A stretch of DNA of 64,000 bases, from contig NC_073693.1 in assembly GCF_029784155.1 (NCBI RefSeq), positions 285,730,875-285,794,874 of the forward strand, read 5' to 3'. Of the stretch, positions 23,194 through 35,185 are shown piece after piece (within the stretch, counting starts at the first letter, position 1; each line of letters opens with the position of its first letter). A program made the position numbers and the translations under genes. Under the pieces are notes generated by a model. It did not search any database. It had not been told where the DNA came from and saw only the letters and a list, made by a program, of their open reading frames with translations. Origin of the DNA: Uranotaenia lowii (Eukaryota > Arthropoda > Insecta > Diptera > Culicidae).

Positions 23194-23304
23194 TATCTCA
23201 ATAAATATTAATTTAATTTTTTTTTGGGATAACAGGTTTGTTGTTTTGTTCTATATGACAAATTATTCATGAGCATTTGATCTATGTAAGACATTCCATT
23301 TTCG

Positions 23305-23400
23305 AGATATAGCCAAGGTTGCCGAAAAAAAAATTCTGTGTTTTTGCGAAAAAAAAAATCTGACTTTCTGTGATTTTAACCAAAAGTTCTGTGATGGAAA
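23305..23400. mobile_element. Fragment of the CAAGGTTGCCG MITE family
   Basis: CCAAGGTTGCCGAAAAA, then ATTCTGTGTTTTTGCG and CTGACTTTCTGTGATTTTA match the left part of the complete copy at 35337-35658. Similarity stops near 23400 and no right terminus is seen. Confidence 0.65.
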
Positions 23401-24940
23401 CAGTATAAATTCCTTTAAAAGTCATGAAAAAGTGAGTCTTTTTTACATTTTACTTGAGAAAAGTCAATAAACATTACGAACCTTTCATTTTTTCAAAACA
23501 AAGTTAAAAATCCAAAATTTTATGTTGACATAAAAAATTAAAATTAATATATTAATTTTATTAAGGCTACCCCCAATGGGGTGATACCTGATAATGCACA
23601 ACTCCACATTAATACGGGGTTTGAAAAATTACACCAGGCAACAAAATTCACATTTTTTCGATGTGCAAAAAACTTTTAAGCTAAATTTCATTAAATAGGA
23701 TGCTTTGAATCCAAATTGAATTGTAAATCTGTCCAGAGGGCCGCACTGAAATTAACGCTTGTTAATATTTCGCATAGGTTCATTGCTAAATAATCATTTG
23801 AAATGAGAAATTTAAAAAATAAACGACATATTTTGATAACTTGGACTTTTTGACGAATCGAATTTTCAAAGAAAATCAAACGAATTCGTATGCTGTTTAT
23901 TTGAAACATTGTAAAATCAATACCGTTTGCAATGCAAGTGGAACAATATCGGCCGAAATTGATTGGATATTTCACATAATCGTAATTATTGATTATTACT
24001 GAATACTCTAATTTTCGGTAAAAAACTTCGCGATTCATAAGAAAAAATTGACCCGTTTAATTCGAAAAAAATCTTCTTCGTTTCAGTTGGTGTCTTTTGA
24101 ATAGTCTTCTCCAGCTAAACCTCAGCACCAACTACAAATCAGGAGAGGAAAGTATTTTTTTTTTTTGCAAAACGCTGACTTTTCAGCGTTGGTCTTTGAA
24201 TCGTTATCGAAATTTGTAGACAAAAAATATGCTATCTGAGCGTATTTTCGAGAAGTTTTTTCCTCAATTTTGCCACAAAACCGTAATTCTGCAGACATTG
24301 AATAGAATGGTTTTTATTTGAAGATCTTTATACGATCATAGGGATGTTAAACATGGTTGCCTTAATCACACAAAAATTTATAACTTCAGCTTATTTTGTC
24401 AATAAATCTAGATTACAATTTACATTCTTTATTCATGAAAATAAGTTCAAATTATGGAAATCTCTAATCTGTTTTAATTCCTAGAAAACAGGCGACAAAA
24501 CCGGAAGATTGTGGGATAAATTTATATATAAATAAACAAGTGAAGTGAATGTTTAAACAAGCCACCAACATATCAATAATTTTCGGTTCAGTATGGATTA
24601 GTATTTTATGATAATTAACAAACTGTTACAGGTAAATGTGGAGAAATAAATTCAATTTCAAAAAGCTTCGTTGGCTGCAAAGAATGTCTTGAGGGACGGC
24701 TTGCGGACCGCGGATTGCGCTTTGCTAATACATACCTGTTTGAGATCATCCATCATCATCATCATCAACATATTTTCCCTTATAAAACTAAGTAAAAAAA
24801 ATTGTAAGTTCGTCAGTTTGAATGAATAATTTTTGTAAAAAAAAATTATCTAAAATGATAGAAACATTATCTTTTGATCTTCATATTTTGATTGTATTTA
24901 CAAATAAATTGACCGTATTTTTTGTTTTAATGAAGTTATA
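23401..24940. other. AT-rich intergenic DNA with a CAT microsatellite
   Basis: No supported gene. A 115-codon minus frame (24038-23691) has no recognisable family. A (CAT)n run lies at about 24748-24770. A short GC-rich patch (24690-24720) contains GGACGGCTTGCGGACCGCGG. Confidence 0.4.
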
Positions 24941-25035
24941 TTCGGCAAAGCAGTCCAGTTTCTTATAAAATTTATTTTAATTGAAATAAATTTTATAAGA
25001 AACTGGACTGATTTGCCGAATATAATTTCATCAAA
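24941..25035. repeat. Near-perfect palindrome (hairpin), ~45-bp arms
   Basis: The left arm reads ATTCGGCAAAGCAGTCCAGT, then TTCTTATAAAATTTATTT. The right arm is its inverse, AAATAAATTTTATAAGAAAC, then TGGACTGATTTGCCGAAT. The loop is only a few bases. It would fold into a stable stem and is probably a small MITE or a microRNA-like hairpin. Confidence 0.8.
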
Positions 25036-25194
25036 ACATACAGTCGAAAACTCAACATCAACATTTTGTTTTAATTTTCATAATAAATTGACCACAATTT
25101 GTAGTCAGCCTATTTTATTTTTTTTAAAGCATGTCTTTGTTTTTTTTTGAATTTTTGTTTTCTGGAACATAACTTTTTTTAAAGTGTTCTTAAA

Positions 25195-25745
25195 AAAAAA
25201 ATCAACACTGTAGCTTAGCTTAGCTTAGCTTGTTTGACTACTCATATCCACCTTAAACCATTGAGCCCGAAGTGCTTTTAAACTATTTTATTTTGATAGC
25301 AATAACTTAAAGCGTTAAATGCGTATAACTTATATCTCAGATCATGCACTTCGAATTCCACGATCGCTGGCGTGGCTAAGTAGAACGAGTTCCACATCGC
25401 CAATGGTTGCTACTCCGTGATTGATCGAGGCCATCAGCTTTGTGCAAAGTCCAACAGAATGGTGCTTGGGATTAGCAGTACATTCTCAATGCACAAAACT
25501 CATGCTCTCCCTTATAAACATGATCAATAACGGCGCCGGCCACGTCCTAGTAGTCAATGAGGATAATAGGAAGGAATGTTAGTAAGATACTCTTTTGGTC
25601 TATCTAGCAACCCCTCATTCCCGCATACTCCAAAATAATAACTTTGAAATAGTCAGAAACAGAGATAAGTTAGTTACACCAGCTATGGAAACCGTCTGTA
25701 CGTCTGCGAATCCATATTCAAGTATTCAAGGAAGAGGCTGTGTTA
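25195..25745. repeat. Dispersed repeat with (TTAGC)n start
   Basis: AATCAACACTGTAGC followed by three TTAGC units and TTGTTTGACTACTCATATCC, then about 500 bp of moderate-GC, non-coding sequence. Such TTAGC-tract starts are common at LINE/SINE ends in mosquitoes, so I read it as a retroelement fragment. No ORF. Confidence 0.4.
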
Positions 25746-27676
25746 GTTAGAGAAAGGTAAAGATCAGGATCCATTTTGGTAAATGGTGCGATCATGTTTT
25801 CCTACACCTCCTATTCTCCTAGAAATTTCCTAAGGAAACTCCTAATTCTATGAGGTACTTAAAATAAAAGTTCTACGGAACATATTAAGAAGTGAATTTA
25901 ATGAATGTAATCCCCAATCAAATTTATACAGCAGATAAATTTTAATTATTATGGAATAAAACTTAAATTATTGAAAAAAAAAATAATAAAAAAATCTCAG
26001 TCTAACTAGCTCTTGACCCTAGCTGTGATCCCTATTGAGACAGAGAACTAACAAAATGGCGTTTTATGTTTGAAAATTAAAAAAACTTGAACTGAAATGT
26101 ACTACACATTTTTTATAATGTCGAAAACTATTCTAGTAATTATTCTTCGTAATACTTGCCATTGTGGAAATTCTTCTACTTTTCGCTTAATAATCTGTAC
26201 ATCTTACATTCAAAAAGCTTAGCAAAGCACAAAAAAATTAAGCTATTAAATTTATTCTTTTATTGAATGATTTAGGATCTTCATATTAATCGGAATATTT
26301 AGAAACAATACTTGCTTACTGTTTACTGAAATCTACATTTTACATTTAAAGTATGTGTCCGACTACCGAGATCGTCCGATTACTAGAGATGCTTAGTAAA
26401 GAACATTACTCTTGCCAAAAAATGATTTTTTATCTGACTATAATATTTAAATGAAAAGTGAGAACTGAAACTGAGGAAAATAAAAATTGACTAAGCTTAA
26501 ATGAGTTTTGGGAGGCAAGTACATTTTAAAAATATAAGAATAAAAAAAATTGTTAATCGATCTCAACATCTGAGCCACGGAAGAAACCAATCAAATCATG
26601 GAAAGTGAGATAACCGACGAGCGAAAGCATGAGATAAATCGAGCATTTTTTCGAGAATTAATTGATTAATGAAATTTTTTGAACAAAATATCCGATTATT
26701 AAGGAACAAATGTTATTGGCCTCAGAGTAAAAATCGGGAATAATCGCCCAACGTTGATAACTGTGAAATAACTTTTTAATGTCAGTCAAAAAATCGGCCT
26801 TTTTCTTGAATTTTGTTATGTTTTTATCAGAATTTCAATTATTTATAAAGAAATAACACATGGTATGCCTAACTAGATAAAAAGTAAAGTATTTGAATAA
26901 ATTTGATTATTATTTTTTGTACTGTCAGATAAACGCCTACATATATGCTGAATAGTTTTGATGTGAAATAAAAAGCCGGCTCAAGCATTTCTTGCAATGT
27001 GAATTGTATACAAGCTACCATGTAAAAGGAATAATTCATCCAAAAATGAACTCTAAAGCTAAAAGATTTCTTTGCTGTTATGACAACTAGATGGCAGCAC
27101 TCTAATTAAAACGAAATTTCAAAGAATCTTTCATGCGGTTTCAAAGCTTAATTTTAGAAAGCTGTATACGAACCTAAATATTTCGATTTATTTATTCAAT
27201 GTTCCATAAAAGTTTCAGAAAATCTAAATTAGAATAATTAAAAAAAAATAATCACTGTATAGTTGATTTTATTTATGTTTTTGTAAGTTTGTTTGTATGT
27301 ATAGTTTGTATAGTTAAATTTAAAGTAAACATTTCAAGGAAACATATACTTCTCCTTCTCAGATTCTCTAAATTATATCACGAAGGAAGCGCATGAACGT
27401 AATACATCTTTAAGTGTTAGAAATTCAATCTGACAAAAGTGTTATTTCTGCATTTGACTATTGTGAAACTTTTCAAAATGTCAACAATGTATACGAGTCA
27501 TCATAAAACCAGAAGTGATAAGCGTTCACTTCTAAATTTTAGAATTTGTCCCAAGTTTGATCACAGAAACTCCAAAACTCGATGATTAGCTTACACACGC
27601 GCGCATTGTACTCAAAAATATTGAGAATAACTACTTTTAGACATTCACATTACTAAATTTTTTTAAATAATTTAAT
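25746..27676. other. AT-rich intergenic DNA, no gene
   Basis: No ORF or RNA gene supported. The block 26930-27080 is similar to 28012-28170 (AACGCC, GAAATAAAAAG-TTGCCGG-like, TTTCTTGCAA, TTGTATACAAG), so a duplicated segment flanks the palindromic MITE at 27677. Confidence 0.45.
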
Positions 27677-27997
27677 CAGCAGAGAAAACACAACTTAATT
27701 TATCAAGATGAAATCATCAAACCACTACACATTCCAGTCTAGAACACCATGACGGTTCGATAAGCATACCGTGTGCGGTCGGAAAGGAGAGCCGAATAAA
27801 CGAGTTAATGTTAGGGAGCACTGTTAATGTTAGGGAGAACAGTGCTCCCTAACATCAACTCGTTCATCCAACTCTCCCCCCCGACCACACACAATACACT
27901 CATCGAACCGTCACAATATTCCAGACTAAAATGTGCAATAATTTGATGATTTCATCTTGATAAATTAAAAAAAAACTGGGCTTTAAAATTTCTGCTG
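27677..27997. mobile_element. Palindromic MITE-like element, ~130-bp arms
   Basis: The ends CAGCAGA and TCTGCTG enclose inverted arms with TTTATCAAGATGAAATCATC, TTCCAGTCTAGA, GACGGTTCGAT and GAGTTAATGTTAGGGAGCAC, mirrored around about 27835. TGTTAGGGAG also occurs twice directly in the loop. No flanking duplication was clear. Confidence 0.7.
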
Positions 27998-28011
27998 TGT
28001 CTACAGCACAT

Positions 28012-28170
28012 AAACGCCAAAATGTAGGCTATCGTGGAAATAAAAAGTTGCCGGAGCTTTCTTGCAACCAAACTTGTATACAAGGGAAATCATGTCACAG
28101 GATGCTTTCATATCTGCTCTGCATAGATGTCAAAAATTCGAGCTAAAATGCATAAAAATGTTGTCACAAG
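28012..28170. repeat. Dispersed repeat, partner of 26930-27080
   Basis: Direct-orientation similarity to 26930-27080, sharing TTGTATACAAG and TTTCTTGCAA at matching spacing. Identity looks moderate, so the copies are old. Confidence 0.4.
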
Positions 28171-30541
28171 GTATTAATATTAACATTTTTTAAAGGTAGG
28201 AACAGAAATAAAAACTAAATAATGAAGGTACTTATCTTGAAAATATTCGGGAGTCTCCCTTCCCCAATCGACGCTCGTGTTGAATATTCTACCGGGAGGC
28301 GTAGGCCTAGCCCCTCAGATCGGCTCAAGAGCAACTCTTGACATTTTAACAAAAACACATTTTACACATAATTACGATAATTACACTTGTCACTTGATTT
28401 TCACTGGTGCAAAACTAAATTAACCATAGAAAAAACACAATGTTCTGCGAAAATTTTGATCAAAACCACTTAAACACACGAGATTTACGGAACGGAAACA
28501 AAACGCGTGCGGAGCATTCCGAGTTGCCAGCTCCTAAAAAAAAAAAATCAACACTGTACATGTTTAAAAATCAACACTGTACATGTTTAACTTTAGTCCA
28601 TGTGAGGACCCAATATTTCAATTGTCGGTTAAAAAAATATTCAGAGCTTGATATTTTTAACCGTATGATATGCACTTCAAAGTTTATAAACGTTTCACTT
28701 ATTTTTATTATTTCAAATAATCTATGTTGAATTGATCATGATGTTTTAGTTTATCTATGAAAGTTCCTAAAATAACCACAAGTAGCAACTTTAAACTTTA
28801 AACTTTAAACCTAAATTTAAACACCTTTGAAATGCTCTTTCAATGTTTAGATAAACATGGAATTCGTTTTGCACACTTTTCAGTTTTTTTTTTATAGATC
28901 ATTTAACAAATCATACATTTCTCAACCTGAACTTTTTCACTTTAAGCTTTCAAGGTTAAATTTAACATGTTGCATTATTAATACATAAAGTTATTATTTT
29001 GAAATTCAAAAATCAAATTTTATAGGAAGAGTTTTAATTTAAAATATGATTTAATCTCCGATTTTCATCACTAGCACTCTTGAAATAAATTTAATTTTTT
29101 TTAAACATCAAATTAAAGTCAATCATCAACTATGCATTTTGAATAAATTCTCTTGTTCAAAATGGATTTTTTTTTTCTCAAAAATACACATTTCAAAACA
29201 TGTTTCAATTTTTTTCAAATTCATGATATTACGGTGAAATTTTTCAATTAACCTTGTCAATTAAAAATAAAAATAGGAAATGTAAATTGGGATGAGTAGA
29301 AATTAAGAAGTATAATCAATTTGCTAAACCAGCTTCAATCTTGGTTCATTGCTGGTCTGATCTGAAATCCATTTAAAGGATTCGGATTTAAATCCTTTTT
29401 AAATCTGGTGTTATATTTTTGAATCATTTTGCTGTGCATTGATTTTATGTCCGAAGCTTTAAAATCAACCAAATTACTAGTTCAGAACTTTCCGGATTTA
29501 TTGTTCATTTTTAGTATTTTTTTGAATCCCAACCTAAACTTGAATTTCGAAATCCCCTCCCAAGGACGAGTCCTTCGCACGGGCCTGCTACAAATATGCA
29601 ATTTACTGAATACCATAACAGGTCATAACATTGGTTTGTCTAATTGGTGAAAGATGATTGACATTTTTTGAATTTATAAATTGAACCAATTTGATTTTAA
29701 CTTTTATATGTTGATACACACTCTTCAAATTTGGAGCACCAGAAGGTTTTTTTTCCTATTTTTAAACCTTCTTTTTTGTAACTTATTTCTGAAAACTTGG
29801 GATTTTTTTATCTTTTAGAACATAATTTTTTTTGACTCATTTAAAGTTAACAGGGTTTAACAACATTTTTCAAAATTTCTTCAAAATAGTTTGACATCTT
29901 TTAAATCTACTTTATGAACTAAGTACAAATCTTAAAGAATTTTTTTTTTGGTTTTGTCAACAACTTGAACATATTGATTAAAGCTTTATTGATAAATGTT
30001 TTAAAAAGTTTTAAACGTCTCAAGTAAGTTCATAGGTCTGTAGAAATCACTTTGATTCGATAATTATAATGTTCAAGGCGTAAATAACAAATGCAGCCAT
30101 TGAACTAAAAATTGTGAATGTATTTTGAGTTCTAAATAATGATTTTGGAATTCATATTCATTTTTTTTAAATTCAGATAATAAAACAGAAGTTACTTGTT
30201 TTTCATTATTTTTATAAGTAATTGATTTTTAAAGTGTTTCTGAATTAAACCCTGAAAATTTGTTTTCTAAAATTTTTAATATTGTGAAACCATATTTTTA
30301 ACAGAAGTTATTGAAACAAATAAGCTTCTAGATTTTAAAATTCAAATCTCGAACGAACAGACATTCAGGCGTTTTAAAGTTTTTAAAAAATAGTTCAGCC
30401 ATGTTAATTTTTCTTTACTATTTTTCACCAGTTATGTAGGCCACACAACACATAAAACACGGTCTATCTTTTTTTTGTGATAAACCTGCAGGAAGTAGCC
30501 ACTAATTTGTTGGCAACCTCGGTTTGATAACAATTAATTTT
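28171..30541. other. AT-rich intergenic DNA, no gene
   Basis: Only chance frames. At 28543-28590 the phrase AAATCAACACTGTACATGTT is repeated twice in tandem. A GC-richer patch at 28245-28335 (GGGAGGCGTAGGCCTAGCCC) stands out but is too short to classify. Confidence 0.4.
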
Positions 30542-30832
30542 ATGGTTACAGAGCCAAAGAAAAACAGATATGAAAGAAATATCTCAAAAACAAACAAAAA
30601 AGCCGCTGCACTGCCTGGTCTGAAGATTAATGCCCAGAAACTCGACGATGGTGAAGCTCCAATAGGAGGGAAATTCATTTTACCTTCTTCCTATCCCGTC
30701 TCAGCTAATAGATGCAAAATTGACAAAGTCCTACAAAAAACTTTATTGGTAGCCAATATCAATAAAATGATAATCGCTTGTCGGTGGCTGTTTTGGAAGA
30801 TGTTTGGAGCTGATACCATAAACACTAGATGA
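30542..30832 (+). pseudogene. Unrecognised ORF, possible exon or transposon fragment
   Basis: A 96-codon frame from the ATG at 30542 includes LPGLKINAQKLDDGEAPIGG and KFILPSSYPVSANRCK, less biased than the surrounding chance frames. An acceptor-like TATGGTTACAG lies just inside its 5' end. ILPSSY is faintly reminiscent of the LPSSF segment of Helitron replication proteins, but the match is too short to name it. It could also be an exon of an unknown gene. Confidence 0.2.
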
Positions 30833-31293
30833 ATTGGGAACCCGTAAATGTGCAAATTTTGTTTTATGACTGCTGACAGAAGCAGTTCCGGTAGCTTCAA
30901 ATTGGAGATATAAATTTGCATATGAATATTGGACATGATTTTTTTTACAATCCACAGTTCTTGTCATGTTTTTTTGCACATCAAAACTGTATCTCTTTTA
31001 TTGAGAATCATAAATTTAAGATAGTGTTTTAGCAACAAGAAAAAACACAATAAAAAATCAGAGGTTTCATGTTGATGAATAATAATAAATATATATAAAA
31101 TAATGGTCTAAGTAGTGCAAGTTCAGTTTTTCATGAAAAAGCTTAAAAATCTACACATTAATGAATTAACTTGACCTTATGATGTAGGAGCCTAAAATTT
31201 TAAAAATAATAATGAAATCATTTTAAAATATTTTTTAACCCTCGGCTGCCTACAAGGCCATGGATGTCCTCGACATTTTTAAGCTTAAATCAG
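30833..31293. other. AT-rich intergenic DNA, nothing recognised
   Basis: Short minus frames at 30691-30979 overlap each other without family resemblance. No RNA gene. Confidence 0.4.
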
Positions 31294-31295
31294 TA

Positions 31296-32194
31296 TGGGA
31301 GAGTGGGGAATCATGGGCCACTTTTTTCGTTGTTCCATAACTTCTTTACTTTAAAAGATAAAATGAAAATAAAAAATGGTATGGTTTTCTACATTTTCAA
31401 GGTATCATAAGATATTTTTAAATTTTTAATAAGTTATTTTCCCCAAATTCTGACAATTTGAAACAAAGCAATATTTTTTGGATTTTGAAAAATGATGGGG
31501 AATCGTGGGCCACTAAATCCAAATTGACCAAATAACATGCAAAGTTTATGAGTTAACCCAAAACTGTGATTTCATAATTCATTTCGTTATTTTAAAGCAA
31601 TTTCAGATGATGAAATAAAAACTAGAGCTGTGTATGATCGAAAAGATTCCAAAACCTGGCTCGCGAACGTTTTGGCAAAATTTCTTATGGACAAAATATT
31701 TTTCATAATTCTTCATTTGGCATAAAAAACTTTACAGATAGGAAAAACGTATTTTAAGTTACAAATGTGCATAAAAACATAAAAATATAGGTGATTCAAG
31801 ATGTGTGGCCCACGATTCCCCACAAGCTATGATTTGCAAATTGGTTGCGTTTGTGTGACTTATTGATGTTTCATCAAAAAATTTTTTTTCCACGTGAAAG
31901 ATCATGACAAAACTAAGATCATAAGCGTATGAGCATATTTTTGCTATGCACCCATCGATGAAATTAGCGGGTGTTTTTTTTTTTTAAATTTTTTAAGTAA
32001 ATTTTTCTAACTTTTTTTTATCTTAATAAATAAAAGAAGCAGATGTTGCGTATTTCAGTGAACAACATAAAGAAATATATGCTCACGCAAAGCGACGACG
32101 ATGACAGTTGGATTGAGATTTTTATCTCAACACACATCTGAGATATTAAAAGTGGCCCACGTTTCCCCATGGCCCACGATACCCCACTCTCCCC
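31296..32194. mobile_element. TA-flanked MITE with GGGAGAGTGGGG ends, copy 2
   Basis: An 899-bp unit between TA at 31294-31295 and TA at 32195-32196. The ends are TGGGAGAGTGGGGAATCATG and ACGATACCCCACTCTCCCC. The TIR-adjacent phrase GGGGAATCGTGGGCCAC recurs at about 31497-31513, inverted at 31805-31821, and near 32152-32180, giving several subterminal repeats. The TIR is shared with the element at 17433-18376 but the interior differs. Confidence 0.75.
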
Positions 32195-32196
32195 TA

Positions 32197-33299
32197 CTTC
32201 AAAATTCTGCAAAAAATCATTGATGAGTTTTGAACCAAAGTGAAGTTTTCGAGACCCCAGGGTTTGAGAAATTCAAAAATGACCCCAAATTGACTCAATC
32301 TAATGTCCAAGTCACATGAAGCACTGTTCAGATGTAAATTATTTACACCTTAGTCGGACAGCTCAGATGTGTAACAAGCGATATCCGTTCTAAATCTCCA
32401 ATGATAATAATTCAATATCTCCTATCAGTTGCCCTGTTTTACGCACATTTGCGCTCGCATTGCCAATCCGATTCGGAAGTTATCATTTGTGTGTTAAGTC
32501 AGCACCAATCCGAAACAGGCTCGCCAATTAATTTGTTTCATCTCAGATGCTCCGAAGATAGATCCAATAATAGCTATGAATCTCCCGCCCGTCTCCTCTT
32601 CTTGAGCACCCCAATGGCATCATCCAATGCTTTGGCATCAGATATGACGCTCCGATCTCCGCCTTCGATGTTGGCTCCAATTGCAACGGTTAATTTCACG
32701 TTCCATTATGAGTCCAGTGAGCACATGACTCTATGAATTGTGTACGTATCTATGTATGCATGCCACAAAATCGCTGCACTCATTCCAGACACTACACACA
32801 GGCACTGGGAGTTGGGAACTCCATGAAGAGGAAGCAGCAAAATTCCGAAACGTAACCACTCTTCTGGGAAGATTCTCCAACGATATGCAACCTGACATTG
32901 GCGGTAACGATGATCCGTCAGCCACATCTAGGTGTTTGGTTAATGTTGTTGCTGCTGCTCGTCGTTGTTGTTGTTTGTGTTATTCTGGGTAGCATATGTG
33001 ATACAGCATCCCGACTCCGCTGACCAAAAAGAAAGCACTCTACGAATTGGGCCTAATTTTTCTGTGGCAGTCGGGTTTTTATTTTTTCGAGTGAAGATAA
33101 TAAGCCCAAAATGGGTAGCGGTAAATCACGTCAATGCGGATCTCTCTGGAACGCTAGCAGATGAAACACTTACTGGACACTAGGGTGTGACAAATTAAAT
33201 TTCTTTTGGTTAAAAAAAAACGCCTGGGGTCTAAAAAGTTTCATTTTTGATCACAACTCACAAGTAACCTTTTCAAAATTTGGAAAATGATATTAAGGT
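32197..33299. other. Moderate-GC, apparently unique DNA without a gene call
   Basis: 32400-33000 is richer in GC than its neighbours and holds overlapping open frames on both strands (32401-32736 plus, 32706-32927 minus) and a GTTGTTGCTGCTGCTCGTCG stretch. No domain is recognised. It may be conserved intronic or regulatory DNA. Confidence 0.35.
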
Positions 33300-35185
33300 T
33301 TTTTTTTAAATAAGTCTTTATTAGCCTTTTAATCATTACATTCAAGTTATATTATTACAGTATATTTAGTGTTCAGATCAATTATGATCAGTTCAACTCT
33401 TTAATTAAGTAGATATTAAACATTGTTTATTTGATTTAAATTTGCTAGAGCAATAAATTATTTCATTTATAGGGGAATATCCTGTATAGAAAAAAAATAT
33501 TTATATATAAACTTAAGCCTAAACTAAATCCTAAAAACTAACTTAATTGTAAAGAGAACGAATCTCTGCGATGGAAGACAGCATCGATTTGCCTCTGAAG
33601 TTGGAGATTATTATGTTGGCCATCTCTTCGATCGATTCAATGCCCGCAATCCGATGAAGATCTTCGGTGCTATGCCAAGGTGGAAGCCGCAAAATCATTT
33701 TCAGAACCTTGTTCTGAATCCTCTGGATGGCTTTCTTCCTCGTCGCGCAGCAGCTAGACCAAATCGGAACTGCATACATTATCGCTGGTCGGAATACTTG
33801 CTTGTAAATAAGCATCTTATTCTTCAGACAAAGTCGGGATTTCCTGTTGATGAGAGAATAAAGAGATTTAGTGTATTTATTACATTTAGATTGAATATCT
33901 TCAATGTGATTTTTAAAAGTAAGATTCCGATCAAATGTAAGTCCCAAGTACTTCATGTGATCGGACCATTCTAAAGAAACCCCATTGAAAATTATGGAAT
34001 GATTTTCATTAGGTTTTAAAAAATTTGCTCTTGGCTTATGGGGAAATAAAATAAGTTGAGTTTTGGAAGCGTCAGGAGAAATTTTCCACATTTTCAAGTA
34101 ATTCAAAAAAGAATTTAAATTTTGTTGCAATCTACTGCCTACCACCCGTAAATTTCGACCTTTGGCTGAAAGCAAAGTATCATCAGCAAACAATCTTCTA
34201 CCCTTTCCTTCTGGTACATCAGGAAGATCAGAAGTAAAAATATTGTATAAAATTGGCCCAAGTATACTACCCTGAGGGACACCAGCTCTAATGGGTGTCC
34301 TTTCAGAGCATGAATTTTGGTAGCTTACTTGTAAGGTTCGGCTAGTCAAATAATTTTGAATAATTTTGGTGAGATATACAGGAAAATCAAATCGAGCTAA
34401 TTTAGCTACTAAACCTTTGTGCCAAACACTGTCAAAAGCTTTTTCAATATCAAGAAGAGCAACACCAGTTGAATAACCCTCAGATTTGCTAGCTTTAATC
34501 ATATTAGTTACACTCAAAAGTTGATGTGTAGTAGAATGTCCATGACGAAAACCAAATTGTTCATCAGGGAAAATAGAATTCTGATTAATGTGAATCATCA
34601 TTTTATTCAAAATAACTCTCTCAAATAGTTTACTTAAAGAAGGAAGCAAATTAATTGGTCGATAACTTGAAGGCTTTGAAGCACTTTTTCCAGGTTTCAA
34701 AATTGGAGTTACTTTGGCATTTTTCCATTTATTGGGAAAATAAGCCAATTGAAAACATTTGTTGAAGATTTTAACTAAAAAATTTAAAGTGCTTTCAGGC
34801 AACTTTTTAATAAGAATATAGAAAATCCCATCTTCCCCTGGGGCTTTCATATTTTTAAATTTTTTGCAAATCAATTTAAGTTCATCAATATTTGTCTCAC
34901 AAGAACTTTCAAATACATTTTGTTTAGAAAGAATATCATAAAATTCAAGGGAAATTTGAGCATCAATTGGACTAACAACGTTCAAATTAAATTCATGAGC
35001 AGACTCAAATTGTTGGGCCAATTTTTGAGCTTTTTCTTGCATTAGTTAAAGGAAGTTTATCCCCGTCTTTCAAAGTAGGAATTGGCTTCTGGGGCTTTTT
35101 CAGAATTTTAGTTAATTTCCAAAATGGCTTTGAGTAGGGTTTTATGCCCTCTACTGCTTTGGCAAAATTTTCATTATGAATGAAA
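33300..35185 (-). mobile_element. 5'-truncated Jockey-clade LINE (Juan-like)
   Basis: Minus-strand non-LTR element: the RT reading frame, then a ~240-bp AT-rich 3' UTR with an AATAAA signal near 33319 and an A-run (T-run on plus, about 33299-33309) as the 3' end. The 5' side stops near 35185 inside the pre-RT linker, where a minisatellite begins. The endonuclease and gag-like ORF1 are missing, the usual result of incomplete reverse transcription. Confidence 0.8.
33543..35042 (-). CDS. Jockey-clade reverse transcriptase (frameshifted fragment)
   Basis: 499-codon open frame with RT motifs in order: KAPGEDGI (66-73), SYRPINLLPSLSKLFE (126-141), QFGFRHGHSTTHQL (162-175), LLDIEKAFDSVWH (197-208), GVPQGSILGPILYN (254-267), catalytic FADD (285-288) and a C-terminal MKYLGLTFDRNLTF block. 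The pattern, with FGFRxxHST and FADDT, is that of LINE RTs of the Jockey clade. The frame starts at an internal Met; its true upstream part continues in another frame (35043-35185), so a small frameshift separates them near 35035. The catalytic domain is otherwise intact, which suggests a recent insertion. Confidence 0.85.
   Translation of the reverse strand: MQEKAQKLAQQFESAHEFNLNVVSPIDAQISLEFYDILSKQNVFESSCETNIDELKLICKKFKNMKAPGEDGIFYILIKKLPESTLNFLVKIFNKCFQLAYFPNKWKNAKVTPILKPGKSASKPSSYRPINLLPSLSKLFERVILNKMMIHINQNSIFPDEQFGFRHGHSTTHQLLSVTNMIKASKSEGYSTGVALLDIEKAFDSVWHKGLVAKLARFDFPVYLTKIIQNYLTSRTLQVSYQNSCSERTPIRAGVPQGSILGPILYNIFTSDLPDVPEGKGRRLFADDTLLSAKGRNLRVVGSRLQQNLNSFLNYLKMWKISPDASKTQLILFPHKPRANFLKPNENHSIIFNGVSLEWSDHMKYLGLTFDRNLTFKNHIEDIQSKCNKYTKSLYSLINRKSRLCLKNKMLIYKQVFRPAIMYAVPIWSSCCATRKKAIQRIQNKVLKMILRLPPWHSTEDLHRIAGIESIEEMANIIISNFRGKSMLSSIAEIRSLYN

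Noticed and set aside
23691..24038. 115-codon minus-strand frame
   Set aside because: Composition (Ile, Asn, Phe, Tyr-rich) is what AT-rich DNA gives by chance; no motif, no splice context.
32401..32992. Overlapping frames on both strands in a GC-richer patch
   Set aside because: Several frames are open at once, so openness reflects base composition; no recognisable product.
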